Below are positions 11,680 to 24,248 of a DNA stretch of 64,000 nucleotides, piece after piece. The DNA is from Hymenopellis radicata. Taxonomy: Eukaryota > Basidiomycota > Agaricomycetes > Agaricales > Physalacriaceae. The position numbers and the translations under genes are program-made. Below the pieces are notes generated by a model. It had not been told where the DNA came from, did not search any database, and saw nothing but the letters and a program-made list of their open reading frames with translations. The stretch lies in contig JADNRX010000252.1 of NCBI GenBank assembly GCA_015501595.1, positions 16,933-80,932 on the forward strand, written 5' to 3'. Numbering within the stretch: the first letter of the stretch is position 1; each line of letters opens with the position of its first letter.

Positions 11680-13050
11680 TTCAGTACGAGCTAAACTTCC
11701 TTTTAGCCCTTCCAGTCCTGTATCTTTTAGCAGAAATCTGGCGTACGCTGTAACGTTTCTTTAATGTGGAAATTGTTTCCCGATTGTAGTGCACCCACAA
11801 TATTGCTTCATGGCTATTGATCATGTCTTCGTCGTACAAAAGATCGCAAGCCAGGCTCCGGGAAGTCGAGTGGGAGAAAGGACGAAAGGATTCCAAGATT
11901 GGTGTGGGGATGTTGAAGTGGCGTGTTTTTCATGCACGGAAGACCGTTTCTGTATACTGGCGTATATCAACATTTGGCCCTCGAATCACGATGCAAAACA
12001 CGTCCTTAAAGTTATCGTAAAGGGTAAGCGCTCCTGTTGAGCCTCAGGGTCATCGCCAGAGATCATGGGAGGGCGTTTGAGGTCGAGTAGTACTTTAAAG
12101 GACAACTGCCGATGGATCTGGGGCCAAATTCACAACGAAAAGCGTGAATGAGCCGGTAAGGATAACGGTGAATAGAGGAATGTGCAATAAGCGGACGAAG
12201 CCGGTGAGTACTGTGTGGATCGAGATTTGGCCACAGGTTTTGGTCTGGATTTTCAGCTGGCAGTGGATATGGAAATAAAGCCGTGCCTCCGCTGCTGTAA
12301 CGTTGAGAATGGATGGACGTCGTCTGGGGCAGCAGCATTAGCAAAACCTCCTTTTACGCATGTCTCCTCGTCGGCGTGGGCGGGCGGACGTCTCGCGATC
12401 CAACGATAGTATAAACGGACCGTCAAAGTCGCCCTTCTTCAAGACGACTAGTGAACTCAGCCGCGACATTACCAGGCGGATTATGGGCAGTCGCACCCAT
12501 CCGTTTGGCGGATTAGATAATCGTTCCCACGTAGTTGCCGCCGGCATTAGAGCCGGACTTGACGCCAAAATTTGTTGACTATTCCCTTGCTGGACAAGGG
12601 TTCTTCATTTTCTTTAATTGTGCCACTGCCTGCGCGGGCATCCTGCAAGGAAAGGAAGCAAGGCTTTCTGAAAGTTGCTTTTAGTAGGAACATTTGCATT
12701 CCAAAAAAGAGGCCGTACAAATCTATGTAATAGCCATGTCGCGCTTTTTATTTCGCCGTCCTCAAGAAGAGGGCTTTTTGCTTTCTATGTTGCTCCGGGG
12801 TGTCTCCGTGCCATGATGGAGCTCGTTGAGAAACTGAGCAGATTGAATGTGGCCAGCCATATAACTCCTGGTGTCCTCGGCACCTCCATGAAAAGTTCTT
12901 CCTGGTAGAATCTGCTATTCACGATGAAGACTTTTGAATTGTGTTGATGCTGCAATTACGGTAACAACAGAGGTTGATATAGAGTAACGTTTCCATTACC
13001 GAAAGACAACGTGGTCGAGTTTGACCGCGGATTGTTTTCGAGAACGGAAA
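11680..13050 (-). pseudogene. FunK1 kinase remnant (N-terminal and middle parts)
   Basis: On the minus strand, short scattered blocks match the intact FunK1 gene at 32024-34701. The block at 12260-12140 matches the PAENP region and the FTVILFGAF region in broken frames. The block at 11900-11690 matches the RPFSRSTRRSLAYDPSYDEED region. Near 12990-13030 a match to the 5' flank of the other FunK1 remnant (about 20235) remains. The catalytic loop is absent. Stops and indels are frequent. It lies in the spacer between arms A and A'. Confidence 0.6.
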
Positions 13051-13441
13051 AGCCCTAATGATAGGAAGGCGATAACCGTTTCAGAAGACGAGAGACTGAC
13101 GAGGTGATGCCTGAAGAAAGGAAAGCGCTCAAGACTGCGAAAGGGTCGAGCAGTAAGCAGGACACACCTAGTAGAGGTGAACAACTGTCTTCACATCCCT
13201 ATAAAGTCGGGTTCCGAGACTAGGACACACCGTTCTGTGGCTCGTTGTCTTGGCTTCGCATAGTTTTCTTGGTTCAGACGTGTGCGTGGTAACATATTGA
13301 CGCATGAGGTCCGCTTCTGGCATTCTTGTTACAGAAAGAAATAGAAAAGGCACTGCCGATTTGAATTTCGGGAAGAGAGGCGTCGACAACAACTTTTGTC
13401 GTGTTACTGCAGCCCGGGCCGGAGGAATGGTGATCGAGGCC
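13051..13441. other. Spacer without recognised gene
   Basis: Short open frames only, none with family features or a copy elsewhere in the window. The right border marks the abrupt start of homology with arm A. The sequence between the FunK1 remnant blocks (12360-12980) is equally empty. Confidence 0.5.
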
Positions 13442-14374
13442 ACGATCGAACTCGGCGCCGCGTCGCTGCTGTTATGCCCTTGTCCTTCATGACTCCAGCT
13501 GCTGTTTGCTCTCTGTTTCCGTTAAAGGAATGTTACACCGACGTAACAGGTGTCAGTTCTACGTGTCAATCGGAGACCTGCGTTAGATGCGCGCGCCGCC
13601 ACTCCCCTCTCAAATAACTTTCTGTGCCAGCTCCACGTCCGTTCAAATCTCGCTCATGCTGTCCATCTTACCCAAAGGCACACACAAATATCCGATCATG
13701 ATACGTGCGCGGCGGTGTTCGTGGCTTACATATCGCGCTTCCATTCTTCGACCATCTGCCTCACGGTGCCGCCTCTTATTCTCGGAGACTCTGGGCGCTC
13801 ACCATTTCCGTCCTTCGGCATCTTCTGCAGACCATTTCTGTACTTCCACATCAACAAATTAGGATCCTCCACCCCACATTCGTCACCGTTGGTCATGTTT
13901 CCATTTCATTATTGTGCACCAGGTCTGCAGCAGTGCGTCATTCCTCTACAACACGAACTCTTCGCTAACTACTTCAGACTGCCTTCACATCTATGTAAAA
14001 GGTTAAATTGTACATCACTTTCTTCGCGCTATCACGCTCGCTCCACTCTCCCAGTCTCTTCCGTCTTTGGCTTTCCGCCAATGGACGCCACCATGTCAGA
14101 AATCCTCGTGTTGATCGCACCCAAATCAGGAAGGGGCTCCTGATTAGAGAAATTTCTGGGTCTTTCCGCTAGTACGTCTCTGCTTAATTCTTCATGATGT
14201 CTCAACCCTCAAATCGCCTACAGTCGTCAAAATCCGACACAAGTCGCGAAGTACTACACCCACGAACATCCGTAGCATCCCGGCTACTAGCGACAGACTG
14301 GAACCCCTCCTGGTGCGTTCGTTGTGGCTTGACGTTCAGCCACGGTCTAACTTAGTCCGGTCTGAAGGCTACCC

Positions 14375-15543
14375 GACGATGGCTTTTCGTCATCGTCCAT
14401 CTCGCGGTCAGTTTCCTTCGTCAAGAAACATTCAAGCAGTCCATGGCCCGGCACTACCTTCCATCTACTTCCTCAACCGAGGACCGATGTGGTGCTATGC
14501 GTCATGCACTCGAAATTCTCTACTGGAACTCCGGAACAGACATGGCGCGGTGTCTATTCTACATTCCTCGAGAAGTTCGGAATTCATAATGAGTGTAATC
14601 TTATAATCCAGACGGAAGGTGGCGTCTTCCTTTCGTTGGATGGCTTCTCGATGTTCGTGATGCTACTTCTGAAGACACCGTCCCGTTACATCTCTTTGGA
14701 CGTTTCCAATGCCCACCTGTTACAACCCTGCTTCTCGCCTACGTTGTGCACAGTGCCACGCAAGTGGCGTCGCCTCATAATTAAAAGGTTCATTAGGCAT
14801 CCGTCGAGGAGAAACTCAGACGTCTACTCTACCACGCCGCCTCTACGTCTTTCCTTCTCGGTTCTCGACCACCCTCCTACCTTGTACATCTATCTTGAAG
14901 GTGCAGGTTCGAACAGCGGAGACACCAAACCTGTCATGGAAGTCATTCGGGGACTATTATCGTTGGACGCAATGATAATGTTGGACGATCTACATGTCGA
15001 GGAGACGTATGCCTCGCTCGTGGTACAACTGCTCCCTATACTCTTCGAAGAAGGGACCAGATTGCTACGTTTGCATGGGCTTCCAGCTGATAGGTGTGAG
15101 TTGACTAGTCAAATCTCGCCGTTCTCTGACTGATACTAACTAATATATTATAAGCTGTAGCTTGTTCACTACTTTCATCGTCGTGCGTCGAGCTGCCTGG
15201 CACCCTTGTGCTCGACTTCTCATCGCCGGACTCGATAAACGCATTCCTCTCTTGGCTGCCAGGAATATTGACATCGACTGAGATTTATCTTCGCGCTCAA
15301 CCTTTGAAAGTTCACCTTTGCTTCAAGTACGACGCAGCACTCGTCACGAAAGACTGCATGCTCTGGGCGGACTTCGACAACATCCTTGCGGACGATGCCC
15401 TCGCTCTCATCACCTTAAAAAGTCTTGATGCCATTGACAATGTGCCAGATTCAACCCTGGAAGCTCTGTTGAGGGTACTCCTTCCCAAAGCACTAGAGAA
15501 ACAGGAGTTACGTCGTCGGCACAGTTCTACAGAATCTACTTAC
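14375..15543 (+). CDS. LRR-like hypothetical protein, right copy, open frame
   Basis: Two exons end-to-end: one to 15095 and one 15155-15543, with intron 15096-15154 (GTGAGT donor, CTGATACTAAC branch-like site, AAG end). The frame is open from at least 14375 through 15543, with GGA where the left copy has a stop. The product is Leu-rich with repeated short hydrophobic segments and ends in a basic tail (RRRHSSTESTY). It resembles the LRR half of basidiomycete F-box proteins. The true start and upstream exons (conserved region 13587-14300) are unresolved. It is convergent with the DUF6535 gene, 93 bases away. Confidence 0.5.
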
Positions 15544-15636
15544 TGAGTATTTTCTATTGTGTTAGGTAGAATACAGGCTTAGGTACAATGTTCAATGTTC
15601 AATGTGAGGTACGAAGTGACGATTAACCTCAGGATT

Positions 15637-18350
15637 CTATAGACTGGCAAGGTGTTTGTCGAGCAAATCAATGCCAGAAATAAGGTATTCAACCATCTCT
15701 GTGACCTTCGCGTCATCGGGGAGAACAAATGCGCGGCCGGGAGCAATATATACAGGATATCGACGAATCCCAAATTGCTCTGTAGCCGCCTCCTGTAACA
15801 TTATGCGACATTCTCCCCATGTTAGGTCAAGTCCGTCATGCTGTTTTGCCCAGTACCGACCCAGAAATGTAATAATTTTCAACCGAGGCGATGCAAACGC
15901 TCCAAGAAACGCGCTTGACGAATTCTCTGGAACTGATAACATAATCATACAGACTTGAAAAATGTTATGCCCACTAAGAAGGTATTTCCGTTGAGTCGAC
16001 ATGTCTGGGGTGAATTTCGGCCGAAATGGGTAAGGCAGCCGGCCACTCATTTGATCGTCTTCGTTTGCGTCGCCCAGGATCCAGTACGACGAGGTCAGGA
16101 TGTACGAACAGAGAGCATGGCGCACAACGGGAATGTTTCGATACGGTAAGAGGATAGTGAGTAGATCGCACTCTGGGAACAGGTCATAAGCCACACCAAC
16201 TCCTGTGAACAGAGCCCGGTCAAGAAGCTGGGTACCCGGCCATATATAGCGATACATGAGAGAACAATCCTCAACATCTTCCAACCGAAATAGTAAGAGG
16301 TTTTTGATTAGTTGAGGCGAGAACCAGTCCTCCCAGTTAAAAAGCTTGAATAAAAATATGTTAATATGATGGTAGGACATTTGCTGACAGAATGCAGCGA
16401 TCACACCCAAGGCGAGAGAGCGAGGAGAATCAAGGTCAGCGGGATCATTTGGGACCGGCAGCTTTTCAAACAGAGGTTTTAGAGTTAGATAGATGTAATA
16501 ACCATCCTGTTCGTCGTCCGGTTGATATTGTCTCTTGTGCAGAGTGGTGAAGATCTTGCTGACCAAACACTCCAACTCGGAAACGACGAGGGGATCTGCG
16601 GAAGGACAGGTTTGTACATGAATGAAATATTTCACAATGGTCAGTGTCATGCGCAACCCGGGATAGTTCAAGTCATTCACGAAGTGGGGGGGCTCGAAGT
16701 TATCGAATGAGCCGAATACACGTTGTAGACTCTTTTTAACTATCTTTCGGAAGGCTGGAACTTGACAAATCCGTTCGAATGTAACAGCAGTTTCTTCGAA
16801 TGGAACCGGTTTCCGATCACCTATATACAACTGAAATTCCTCAGTAGTGTAGATGTCCAGAATGGAAGGAGAGCTTGCACAGAGCTGAATGATAGGAAGC
16901 ACCAGCGGCGAAGCATTTTGTATGTCATCCTCGGATGGCTCCTTTGTACGTTCAAGTATCAGCTCAATAATTTCGACCCAGGTTTGTGGATGCAAACGAA
17001 GATGTGGATTTTCTGGGACATACTGCAAAAACATGTCTTTGGCTGACAGTTTGATATTCGATTCAGTAGATTCCACGGGGATCGCAGCAATGGCGGCAAC
17101 GAGCTCGAGAGGGACTGGAGGATACTTGGGCAAAAACTTGAATGAGTACATATCTCCACTGTGCATCGCAAACTTTGTGGTACGAGCCAGACGTTCCAGC
17201 TGCAGGTACGCATTCCTGGCATCTAGCGGATTTTCTGGTGGAGAATCTATGATAGAAGCGAGAGGGGCGTATAAACGTTTCACCTCCGAGTTGTATGCGT
17301 AACCAAATTTCATAGTGAGCGGGAAGTGGTAATGCGACGGAAATCCACCAAGAGATTGCATGACGATGCTGCGAGCAGAGGGATTGGCAGAGTTTTCAAA
17401 AACCCAACTCAATACATCAACGGTAAATAGATCGCGCTGTAGACGAATCTTCACTGCCGATGCCTCTGCTTCTCTAATGGACTTTGGTGCTTTTCTACGC
17501 TCCTCTGGAGGAAGAAGGCGACGGAGCACCACGAAGAGAAGATTGGAAAGGGGAGTTTTGTATGGACACTGCGGATGCACGGCCGAGAAGAAATGGGTAG
17601 CAAAGTAGGCGGTGTAGGTAACGAGGGTGAATACACCAGTGACGTATGCGAACGGTCCGTACAGTTGCAGCAGATAGACGACGAGCCCGAGGAAGAACAG
17701 CCCGAGCGAGAGGTGCATGAGTACTGGCAGCAGGCCGATGATTAGAGGGACCCTCCATGCCTGCAAGCCTTCGTAACGGTACTGGCGAAGAAGACTTCGA
17801 TCTAACGGTGTCCCGGATGTCATAGCCATATACTGGTGTAGCCACTGCTTCGCCAACACGGCGACAAGTGCAGTGATCAAGCTCAGTGATAAGCTCGTGT
17901 ACCACAAGCCGTTTATCCATAACTGCGAATGAGTGGGCATGAACCGCAGCGCGTCGGGAGACGAGATCACTGGATCAAGATCAACAGCTGATCCGTTCGC
18001 GAGCGCGCGCTGGACAACCAAAATCTCAAAGAGAATAGAGCTCGACAGTTGGACGTAGTCGGGTTCGAGATTGTCAGCCGCCTGGATGAGGAAGGCCGTG
18101 ACAACGGCAGAGAACAGACCGGCCTGTGAGGTGTATTAGAAGAGCAGGAAATACATCAGGACAACAGACGTACGAATACAAGTAGCACGTCGACCGTATC
18201 GCGCGCATCCTCAGATAAATCGGTATCGAATATCTGGAACTCGTCGACACACATCCTCCAAACCCTGGCATTCGGCTGCGCCTCCTCAAAAATCGGATCT
18301 GGAGGGTACTTTTGCTCGTAGTCCATAGGGTCATACCCTGGTACTTTCAT
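15637..18350 (-). CDS. DUF6535 membrane protein, right copy
   Basis: Exons 18350-18174 and 18123-15637, joined by a 50-nt intron, give 887 residues if translation starts at the MKVPGYDPMDY methionine. Residues 60-250 hold the DUF6535 membrane region with several hydrophobic helices. The C-terminal 600 residues are soluble with no recognised motif. The C run that breaks the left copy is intact here (seven C). However, the N-terminal exon (about 18823-18387, acidic/basic, disordered) is one base shorter at a CTC-C run near 18677 than in the left copy and also has a 12-base insertion. The full-length N-terminus is therefore out of frame, and the internal start was chosen. The function of the family is unknown; it is probably a membrane protein. 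Confidence 0.75.
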
Positions 18351-18955
18351 GAAAAGGCATCGAGTGCAACAGCATATTCACGAACCTCTCGCATTGCGAT
18401 CCACTGGTAGACCGAACAGCTTCTTGCGCGCACGACGACCTTTGCGTGCGCGAGGTGGATCATTATCAACACCTTGGCGCTGCTTTTCGTCATCTAGAGC
18501 AGCATCACTTTCTTCGGCCGCATCTTCTTCTTCGGCATCATCATCGTCCTCTTCCAATTCGCCTGCAATATCAACTTGGACGCCTTGGTTCCGTTTCTTC
18601 GCGCGCCCGGGGCGGAATTTCCGAGAACTTTCGTTAGCGTTATCCTCGCCAGCAGGCCGTATGGGCTCTGATTTCGGGGGGAGTGTCTTGCTGCGGGCAA
18701 TGAGTTTGCCAGCTGGAGAGCGATTTCCGGTGAGTGGACGACAATATCAGCAGAGTTTTCCGGGATGTCATCTGCGCTGGGCAAGGTGGACATTGTCGAC
18801 GATGGCTGTCGATGTGATGGCAAGGAGGTGGTGCCAGTCCGAAGTAAATTTTACCACGTCCGACTACATCGTGTCGTCGGTGGCAATGCTTTTGTGGGTC
18901 CAGGTTCCCGGGCATTCCGGTGAAGTTGTGATCCCTAGCTACGGCTCGTAAAGGG

Positions 18956-20100
18956 AGACGACGACATTGGAGAATCGTTTGTGATGTTTGCGCCTTTCAG
19001 GTGGCGGATGGGAGGAATCTGGCTTCCTGCGTACTGGTTATCATGACCGGAATACCTCTATGGCGGTAACGCGCGAAACCTGATGTTCTGCCAGCAACTT
19101 TTGGATGTCGGCTTCCGGGTGGTTGAGTCCAACACAAGGTTCCCGCCAATAATCCATGATAAGGCGGATACCGTTGAATGTATTTCACTCGTTCTCATCG
19201 ACCGCATCTTCTTCGTATGAAGGATTGTGGTAAGCCAGACGTCCGGCGAGTAGAACGGGAGAGAGGTCGTAAGGGCCCCATATGGAAGTCTCAATCAACA
19301 CTATGCTGCTGGGACGACAAACTGGCGCGTTTTTCCTTCGAAGGAGATCGCCATTTAGAAGAGCGTCTCTGAAACTGGTCCCATGTCTTGGCGTTTGGCC
19401 CTCGCGTTGCAATGCGCTCTGTCATGAAGCGCGAACTTGCACAGGATCCTGGAGCGTGTGGGTCATCGTCAGAGATGGCGGTAACGGAGGGGTCTGAAGT
19501 TGGACAGACGTAAATTGTGCCATGAAACGGCGATAGAAGTCGCAGGTTTCTGGGGTAGTTGAACCGGTGAGTGACGATGCATCCCCGGCGATCCCACCGA
19601 ATGAAGCGCGGGAAGTGGCCAAGAGGATAATGATGAATTAGATGAACGCGGAACATGACAGATACGGTCATTGCTGCATGGACCTAGATTTGGCACCTTC
19701 ATAGGCTAGATCTCCAGCTTGAACCTCGCGCCCAGCTGCTGAACATTTGTCCTCGTCTACGGCGTCGACTGTCTATCTCTTCCTGGATTTCGTAGGCATG
19801 TGGATCCGGCGCGTCGGTCAACGTATCGCAATCCAATGGCATGAATGGATTACGAGACGTGCTCTTTTGCAACATGACCTGTTGAAGTTGGTTTTGGTAA
19901 GAGGACGCGGCAATTATTTAATAATAAAACATACATGTTTGGCAGCCATGTCGTTCTCGGCTTCGCCGTCTTGCAGAGCAATGCTTTTTGGCAGGGCGCC
20001 TCGAGCATCCGAAGGCTTCTGTTTTCGATATTGCTCGTGAGTGTCCTTGTTCCATGGTAGGAACTCCTCGAGAAACTCTACAGGACTAATGCCAACCATG
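18956..20100 (-). pseudogene. FunK1 kinase pseudogene truncated at the A' border
   Basis: On the minus strand this matches the intact FunK1 protein: MVGISPVEFLEEFLPW at 20099, then RFIRWDRRG and SDDDPHAPG near 19590-19450, then DYWREPC and PEAD near 19160-19090. Frames change several times. The match stops around 18956, exactly where arm A' begins, so the catalytic loop (HRDIS) and C-lobe are missing. It looks as if the duplication breakpoint cut the kinase gene. Confidence 0.75.
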
Positions 20101-20625
20101 TATCCTGAAACCTCTTTTTAGTACTTCCTGGTCCGATGGGCGGTTCAAGGCGTCCGAGCCGCAGATTTTTTCGCTATGAGATTCATGGTGCTGTTGTGGT
20201 GCGAATCAGGTTTACCATGATGGTTTTTGGTGAAAGACAACGTGATCGAGTTTGTCCATTGCCAAATGCGGCCCGGGATTGCCGATCAATGACAAAATGA
20301 AGAGCCTGTCTTTTGTTGCACGCGAACCATCACTGTCAGGAATAGAGACGCTATCCGAGTAAGTTTGCTGGACGGGCATCACCTATTATTTCTTCTTCTC
20401 TCGGCCGAATCCGACTTCCCAATAACACGACACGGCCTATCTTGGGACGTGCGTTTTACCGTTTCCCAAATATACATTCCTCGCAGTCAGCATTCTCGCA
20501 CGACGCTCGCACCCATCATGTAGGATGTCGCTGAAGCACGCATAACCACCGACTTCTCAATAAAGGCATCGCGTTCTCAGACGATCTCACTCGCTCGAGC
20601 CTCGCTTTACTTCCGAACTACCACC
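20101..20625. other. FunK1 5' flank and spacer
   Basis: The first 200 bases match the 5' flank of the other FunK1 copies (for example the ACGTGATCGAG segment near 20237, also near 34785). The rest shows no gene. Confidence 0.4.
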
Positions 20626-20799
20626 ATGTCCTCGAAACTTACTGCAGATGCCAATCCTCTGATGGCCGCCGCGACAAGGGTCACGCAGCAGTTCAACGTC
20701 GATCTAGCCAATCTGCCTGAGATGATGGATATGACTACTGAGACAATTACGGACAATGTTAACACAGTCAATGCAAGCTGTGCGTCGAATCTCCTCTAG
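20626..20799 (+). CDS. Possible small protein or 5' exon, unknown
   Basis: A 57-codon frame starts in good context (CCACCATGTCC) and reads MSSKLTADANPLMAAATRV onwards, rich in Thr, Asn and Met near its end. It may continue across an intron beginning after 20780, but no convincing second exon was found. No similarity recognised. Confidence 0.25.
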   Translation: MSSKLTADANPLMAAATRVTQQFNVDLANLPEMMDMTTETITDNVNTVNASCASNLL

Positions 20800-21055
20800 T
20801 AATCTATCGGGGTTCAATTTGTCTCCTGCCCTCGTCTTCTCCTTGTACCGCCACGTCCTCAAGGCGATCCTTCGTCGAAATGCACCTCGAAATGTTGGAA
20901 GACACCTGCCTTGCTCTGTGCGCCGCCAATGAACGCAAGGATCTGATATAATAGAAGAGAACAAGACCCTCAATGCTTGCTGGAACGCTCGAGAGTAGTG
21001 CCGCGCAAGGGTTGCCTAGATGGCCTGTTTGCATCCCGCCTTTCTTAACACTATC

Positions 21056-21660
21056 TCAAAAATCCCTCACAGCCCTTCGGTTACTCGTCGAGGCTGAAAA
21101 CGCGTCTTCGTCGTGAGTAAAGTTGACTCAACACTATCTCGCTTATTCAGCCTCTCTGTGTGCAGCACCGTCCTCCAGACGCCTATTCCAGATTCATCTT
21201 GTACGCGCTTGTGTGCTTTTCAAGATCGTATGATGCCTCTTGAACCATTCATAGCTGCCCCAACCAGCAATCCTGCCCCTGGCGAAACCATCATAGCATC
21301 GGAGCCTATCAATTACGCGAACTCGAGCCGTCAACACATCCGGCCTAGAGCGAGACAGCAAAAGGTGCGTTGAACTTCAAATTGCGTCCCCGGTCCGATC
21401 TGAGTCTTTGCCTAGTCCTGCCCACGCCAACACGCCTCAACTCGACATTCACCCGTTCCCCCTCCTATAGCTCCACTGCGGCCATCCAACTATTCCTTGC
21501 ACGTCTTGATTCGTATTCTCCGCATTTTGTCCACGTCTCTTTCTTCCCGCCCTCGAATACCTCACTTCCCTATGGCAGTTCCCTGGAATCAAATCCTTTT
21601 GTTGTACTCAATTGGCTATGAGCACCCAGATGCATCGACCCTCGAAGTAAGTACTGCTGC
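21056..21660 (+). pseudogene. Truncated copy of the AT-hook gene (3' exons)
   Basis: Matches 6300-6840 on the same strand, beginning in the segment that encodes KTRLRR and the following GTGAGT intron donor. The AT-hook exons are absent upstream. The last part, encoding the PWNQILLLYSIGYEH segment, is well kept, but a frame change around 21225 puts TGA into the frame used by the intact gene. It could also be a short gene using another frame (21113-21373). I favour a truncated copy. Confidence 0.5.
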
Positions 21661-22310
21661 AGGCATTGCACTATATAGGCTGCCAGCAGTGTGAAGCAAA
21701 ACTGCTCAGTTGTTCCGCCGAGTCATTCAAACGGTGTATCTGTCTTCGCGACCAGTCGCACGGAGTAAGAACACGAAGAGCGGTCGGTGGTGTCGGCAAC
21801 AAGTCTTGGTGGACGCCTACCATTCCAAAGCAGTCCCCGAGTATCACAAGAAAAATTCAACCGCTGTGTCGTTTCGGGGCCCAAGGACCGCCTGCAGTCC
21901 CTTAGCCCTTCTGCGGGTGACCTTCCGGTAGCATGCCCTTGCTCAAACCTCTCGCTTTGGACACGAAGTCCTCAGACCGAACACGACACGGTCTCCCGTC
22001 GGTGCTGGTTCTACTTGGCGAAGCCATTTACGGTGTGATCCAGTCATGCGCCTTCTTGGTCACCCTAAGATAATTCCTTGGAAGGAGTATCTTATATATC
22101 TCTATACACGTAAAGGAGTCTTGTTAGCCTTTCTGTATTATGGAGTATTAGCAGTGTGCTGGCTCCTGTCGATGGTTCATATCTGGCACAGGTTTATCTG
22201 AGGGTTTCCATTGATGAGGAGCTCAGTGAGTGTCGTATAACACCACCGCTTGAACTCAAATTTATACAAGCGTTGACCACTCAGTAACATGAAGTTGTTT
22301 GAATAGCTGT

Positions 22311-23921
22311 CTATGACGTGCGACATTGTGTATATAAGGTATAAGAGAAGGTACGTAGTACTGTGGGCTCCATTGATAGGTGCACAATGCGAAAATAGGA
22401 TAGAATAGCAGGCGGCGAGGTCGGCCACGACACTGCAAATGCTGAATAAGTACCGGAAGCCAACTCAAGACTAAAAATACAACAGACATCATCTACCGGG
22501 CTTCTGCAGGTCTTGAGGATGATTACGAAGTTGTGGAAAGCTATACAGTTGAGATAATGCTCATCGTCATCCACACCGAATCATACCCGGGCCTTTGATG
22601 TCGAGGCGGACGATTTTGTGTTTGTCTTCTCGGCGTTTGTCTGTACGAGGCCATTCAGTCATTGCACATAGACGCGAGAGGCGACATACACCGACTTCCG
22701 CCGAGGTTAACGGTCTCCCGTCCTTTCCAACTCGTGCAGGCAGTGGGCGCTGCACCTGATGTATGTGATGAGTAGATGCTTGACGACCTGCCTATATTGC
22801 AAAAGTTGATAGTAATATAATGCGATATGGGAAAAAACAAACCTTCTTAAGCGACTTCGTATGAGATGCGGTTTTGAGTCGTTTGACTGGGGTTCCTATT
22901 TGGGGCGACGCCTCCCCACCTTGCTTACCGGACAGACAAGCTTCTGCGACATCGACATCGTGTTTCCTCTTGCTGGTAGGAGAAAGCGCGTCGATATTGG
23001 GGATGGTTGCCAACGGGAGCCGAAGCTCGTCTTCTTCTGAGGATTTGCTGATGACGGTAGGCGTGGAGGAGGGAGAGTCGTATGCAGCGATATCCTGCGT
23101 TGGCATCATATCTTCAAGACACATGCCTTTCTGTAGAACAATAAGTCCTGAAATTCTACACCGGAGCATCTGTGAGACACGCACCCTCTTCGACCTAGGA
23201 CTGGTAACGGCAAGTTCAGAGTCCTGGAACGACATGAGGTCGGTCAAGTTGAAAATTGGATGTCGCCTACCGTCTCGACAACGCCACCAGCCTATAGCAG
23301 TTGATTAAACGAGGTCGAATAGTTTATCGAAAAAGTGTTACTCACGGGAGAAGTAACTCGTCCTTCGTTCTGAGCAGAGGGATCGACGTCGTCAACCTAG
23401 GGCTATTCAGCGCGATGAAGGTGATGTATGCATTAGGTGTACCGCGTCGATGGGAACGGTGATAATAGGCTAGGGAAGAGGAATGAGTAAAGGCGAGTTG
23501 CTGTCGAGTCGGCTCATACAGTCGGGTTGGCATAGTTTGCGGAGGCTGTAGAACCATTAGAATCTAGATACGCATCGTGAGACGATATGGGGAAAGGCGT
23601 ACAGCGCAGGACGCCCTTGTAGAAGTCTTCCAGGTCCTTTCGGGTTTGTGCATTAATCGCTCGGGTCTCGGCGAGATTCTTCGTGATTTCTGCGCGGTCC
23701 TTGTGGATCTGCTCTCTCAAGAGAGTCGTGAGCTGTATGTTGACGTCGGCGAGTTGGTCGGCGAGTTCCCTTCGGCGGGCAAGGAGATCCTTGAGGGTAG
23801 TTGTGGACGGAGCTGTAGCTGCTTGGTCGAGCTGGTCGAAGAGTTGGTCTAGTGCGGTTTCGATTTCTCTGATGCGAGCGGTGAGCACTTTGAACTCAGC
23901 TGAGGCAGGGCTAGTGGACAT
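22311..23921 (-). CDS. Gene Y, copy B': coiled-coil nuclear-type protein, intact
   Basis: Eight exons join in phase on the minus strand: 23921-23603, 23545-23520, 23396-23346, 23291-23271, 23223-23185, 23130-22843, 22791-22587 and 22540-22311, giving 392 residues. Residues 5-105 form a likely coiled coil (heptad Leu/Ile; LLARRRELADQLADVN). Small phase-0 exons follow, then a Ser/Asp-rich stretch with basic clusters SPRSKR and SPTSKRKH and PVKRLK that look like nuclear localisation signals. The C-terminal part (KHKIVRLDIKG, FHNFVIILKTC) is not recognised. The last exon could splice differently, since a second conserved frame (VVADLAACYSILF) overlaps it. Copy C keeps the phase-0 exon pattern around SPRSKR. 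Function unknown. Confidence 0.6.
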
Positions 23922-24248
23922 GGTGGGAAGAGATAGAGGAAGGGCGATCTGTTGGAGGCGGAATTTATGTCAATGCGCCACAGTCATGCCAAACAAATAC
24001 AAGCTACAATAGGCGCGATTCCTGTTGTCGTGGCGCGCGTAACACGAATTCTACGCGTCGAAATGAAGAATGTCATGGTGGTGAGAAGCAGAGAGCCAAT
24101 TTCGTAATAGCGGTGCGACCCTGCACAACTTTCTGCCTCCCGCCTTTTCTCTGGCTGGACCTGTTGACCCAGTAAGCGATGTCTGCCGCCGATCACGAAC
24201 GCGACTTGCTTCCGACTTGCATCTACCTCTATTCCTACTACGATTTCT
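23922..24248. promoter_or_regulatory. Shared divergent promoter region of genes X and Y, copy B'
   Basis: These 327 bases between opposed start codons match the B copy closely. No TATA box stands out. The bidirectional arrangement suggests joint expression of X and Y. Confidence 0.5.

Larger units (their letters stand above)
13442..18950. repeat. Inverted duplication arm A' (right copy)
   Basis: Reverse-complement partner of 1-5424. The junction at about 13442 is sharp: GATCGAACTCGGCGCCGCG is shared, while the base run before it differs. The other end stops near 18950, where FunK1-like sequence begins. Genes in this arm are better preserved than in the left arm for the LRR-like gene and for the DUF6535 core. 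Confidence 0.9.

Noticed and set aside
13550..14143. 197-codon frame upstream of the LRR-like gene
   Set aside because: Three overlapping frames are open here and the left arm does not keep this one; probably the 5' region of the gene but the coding frame cannot be chosen.
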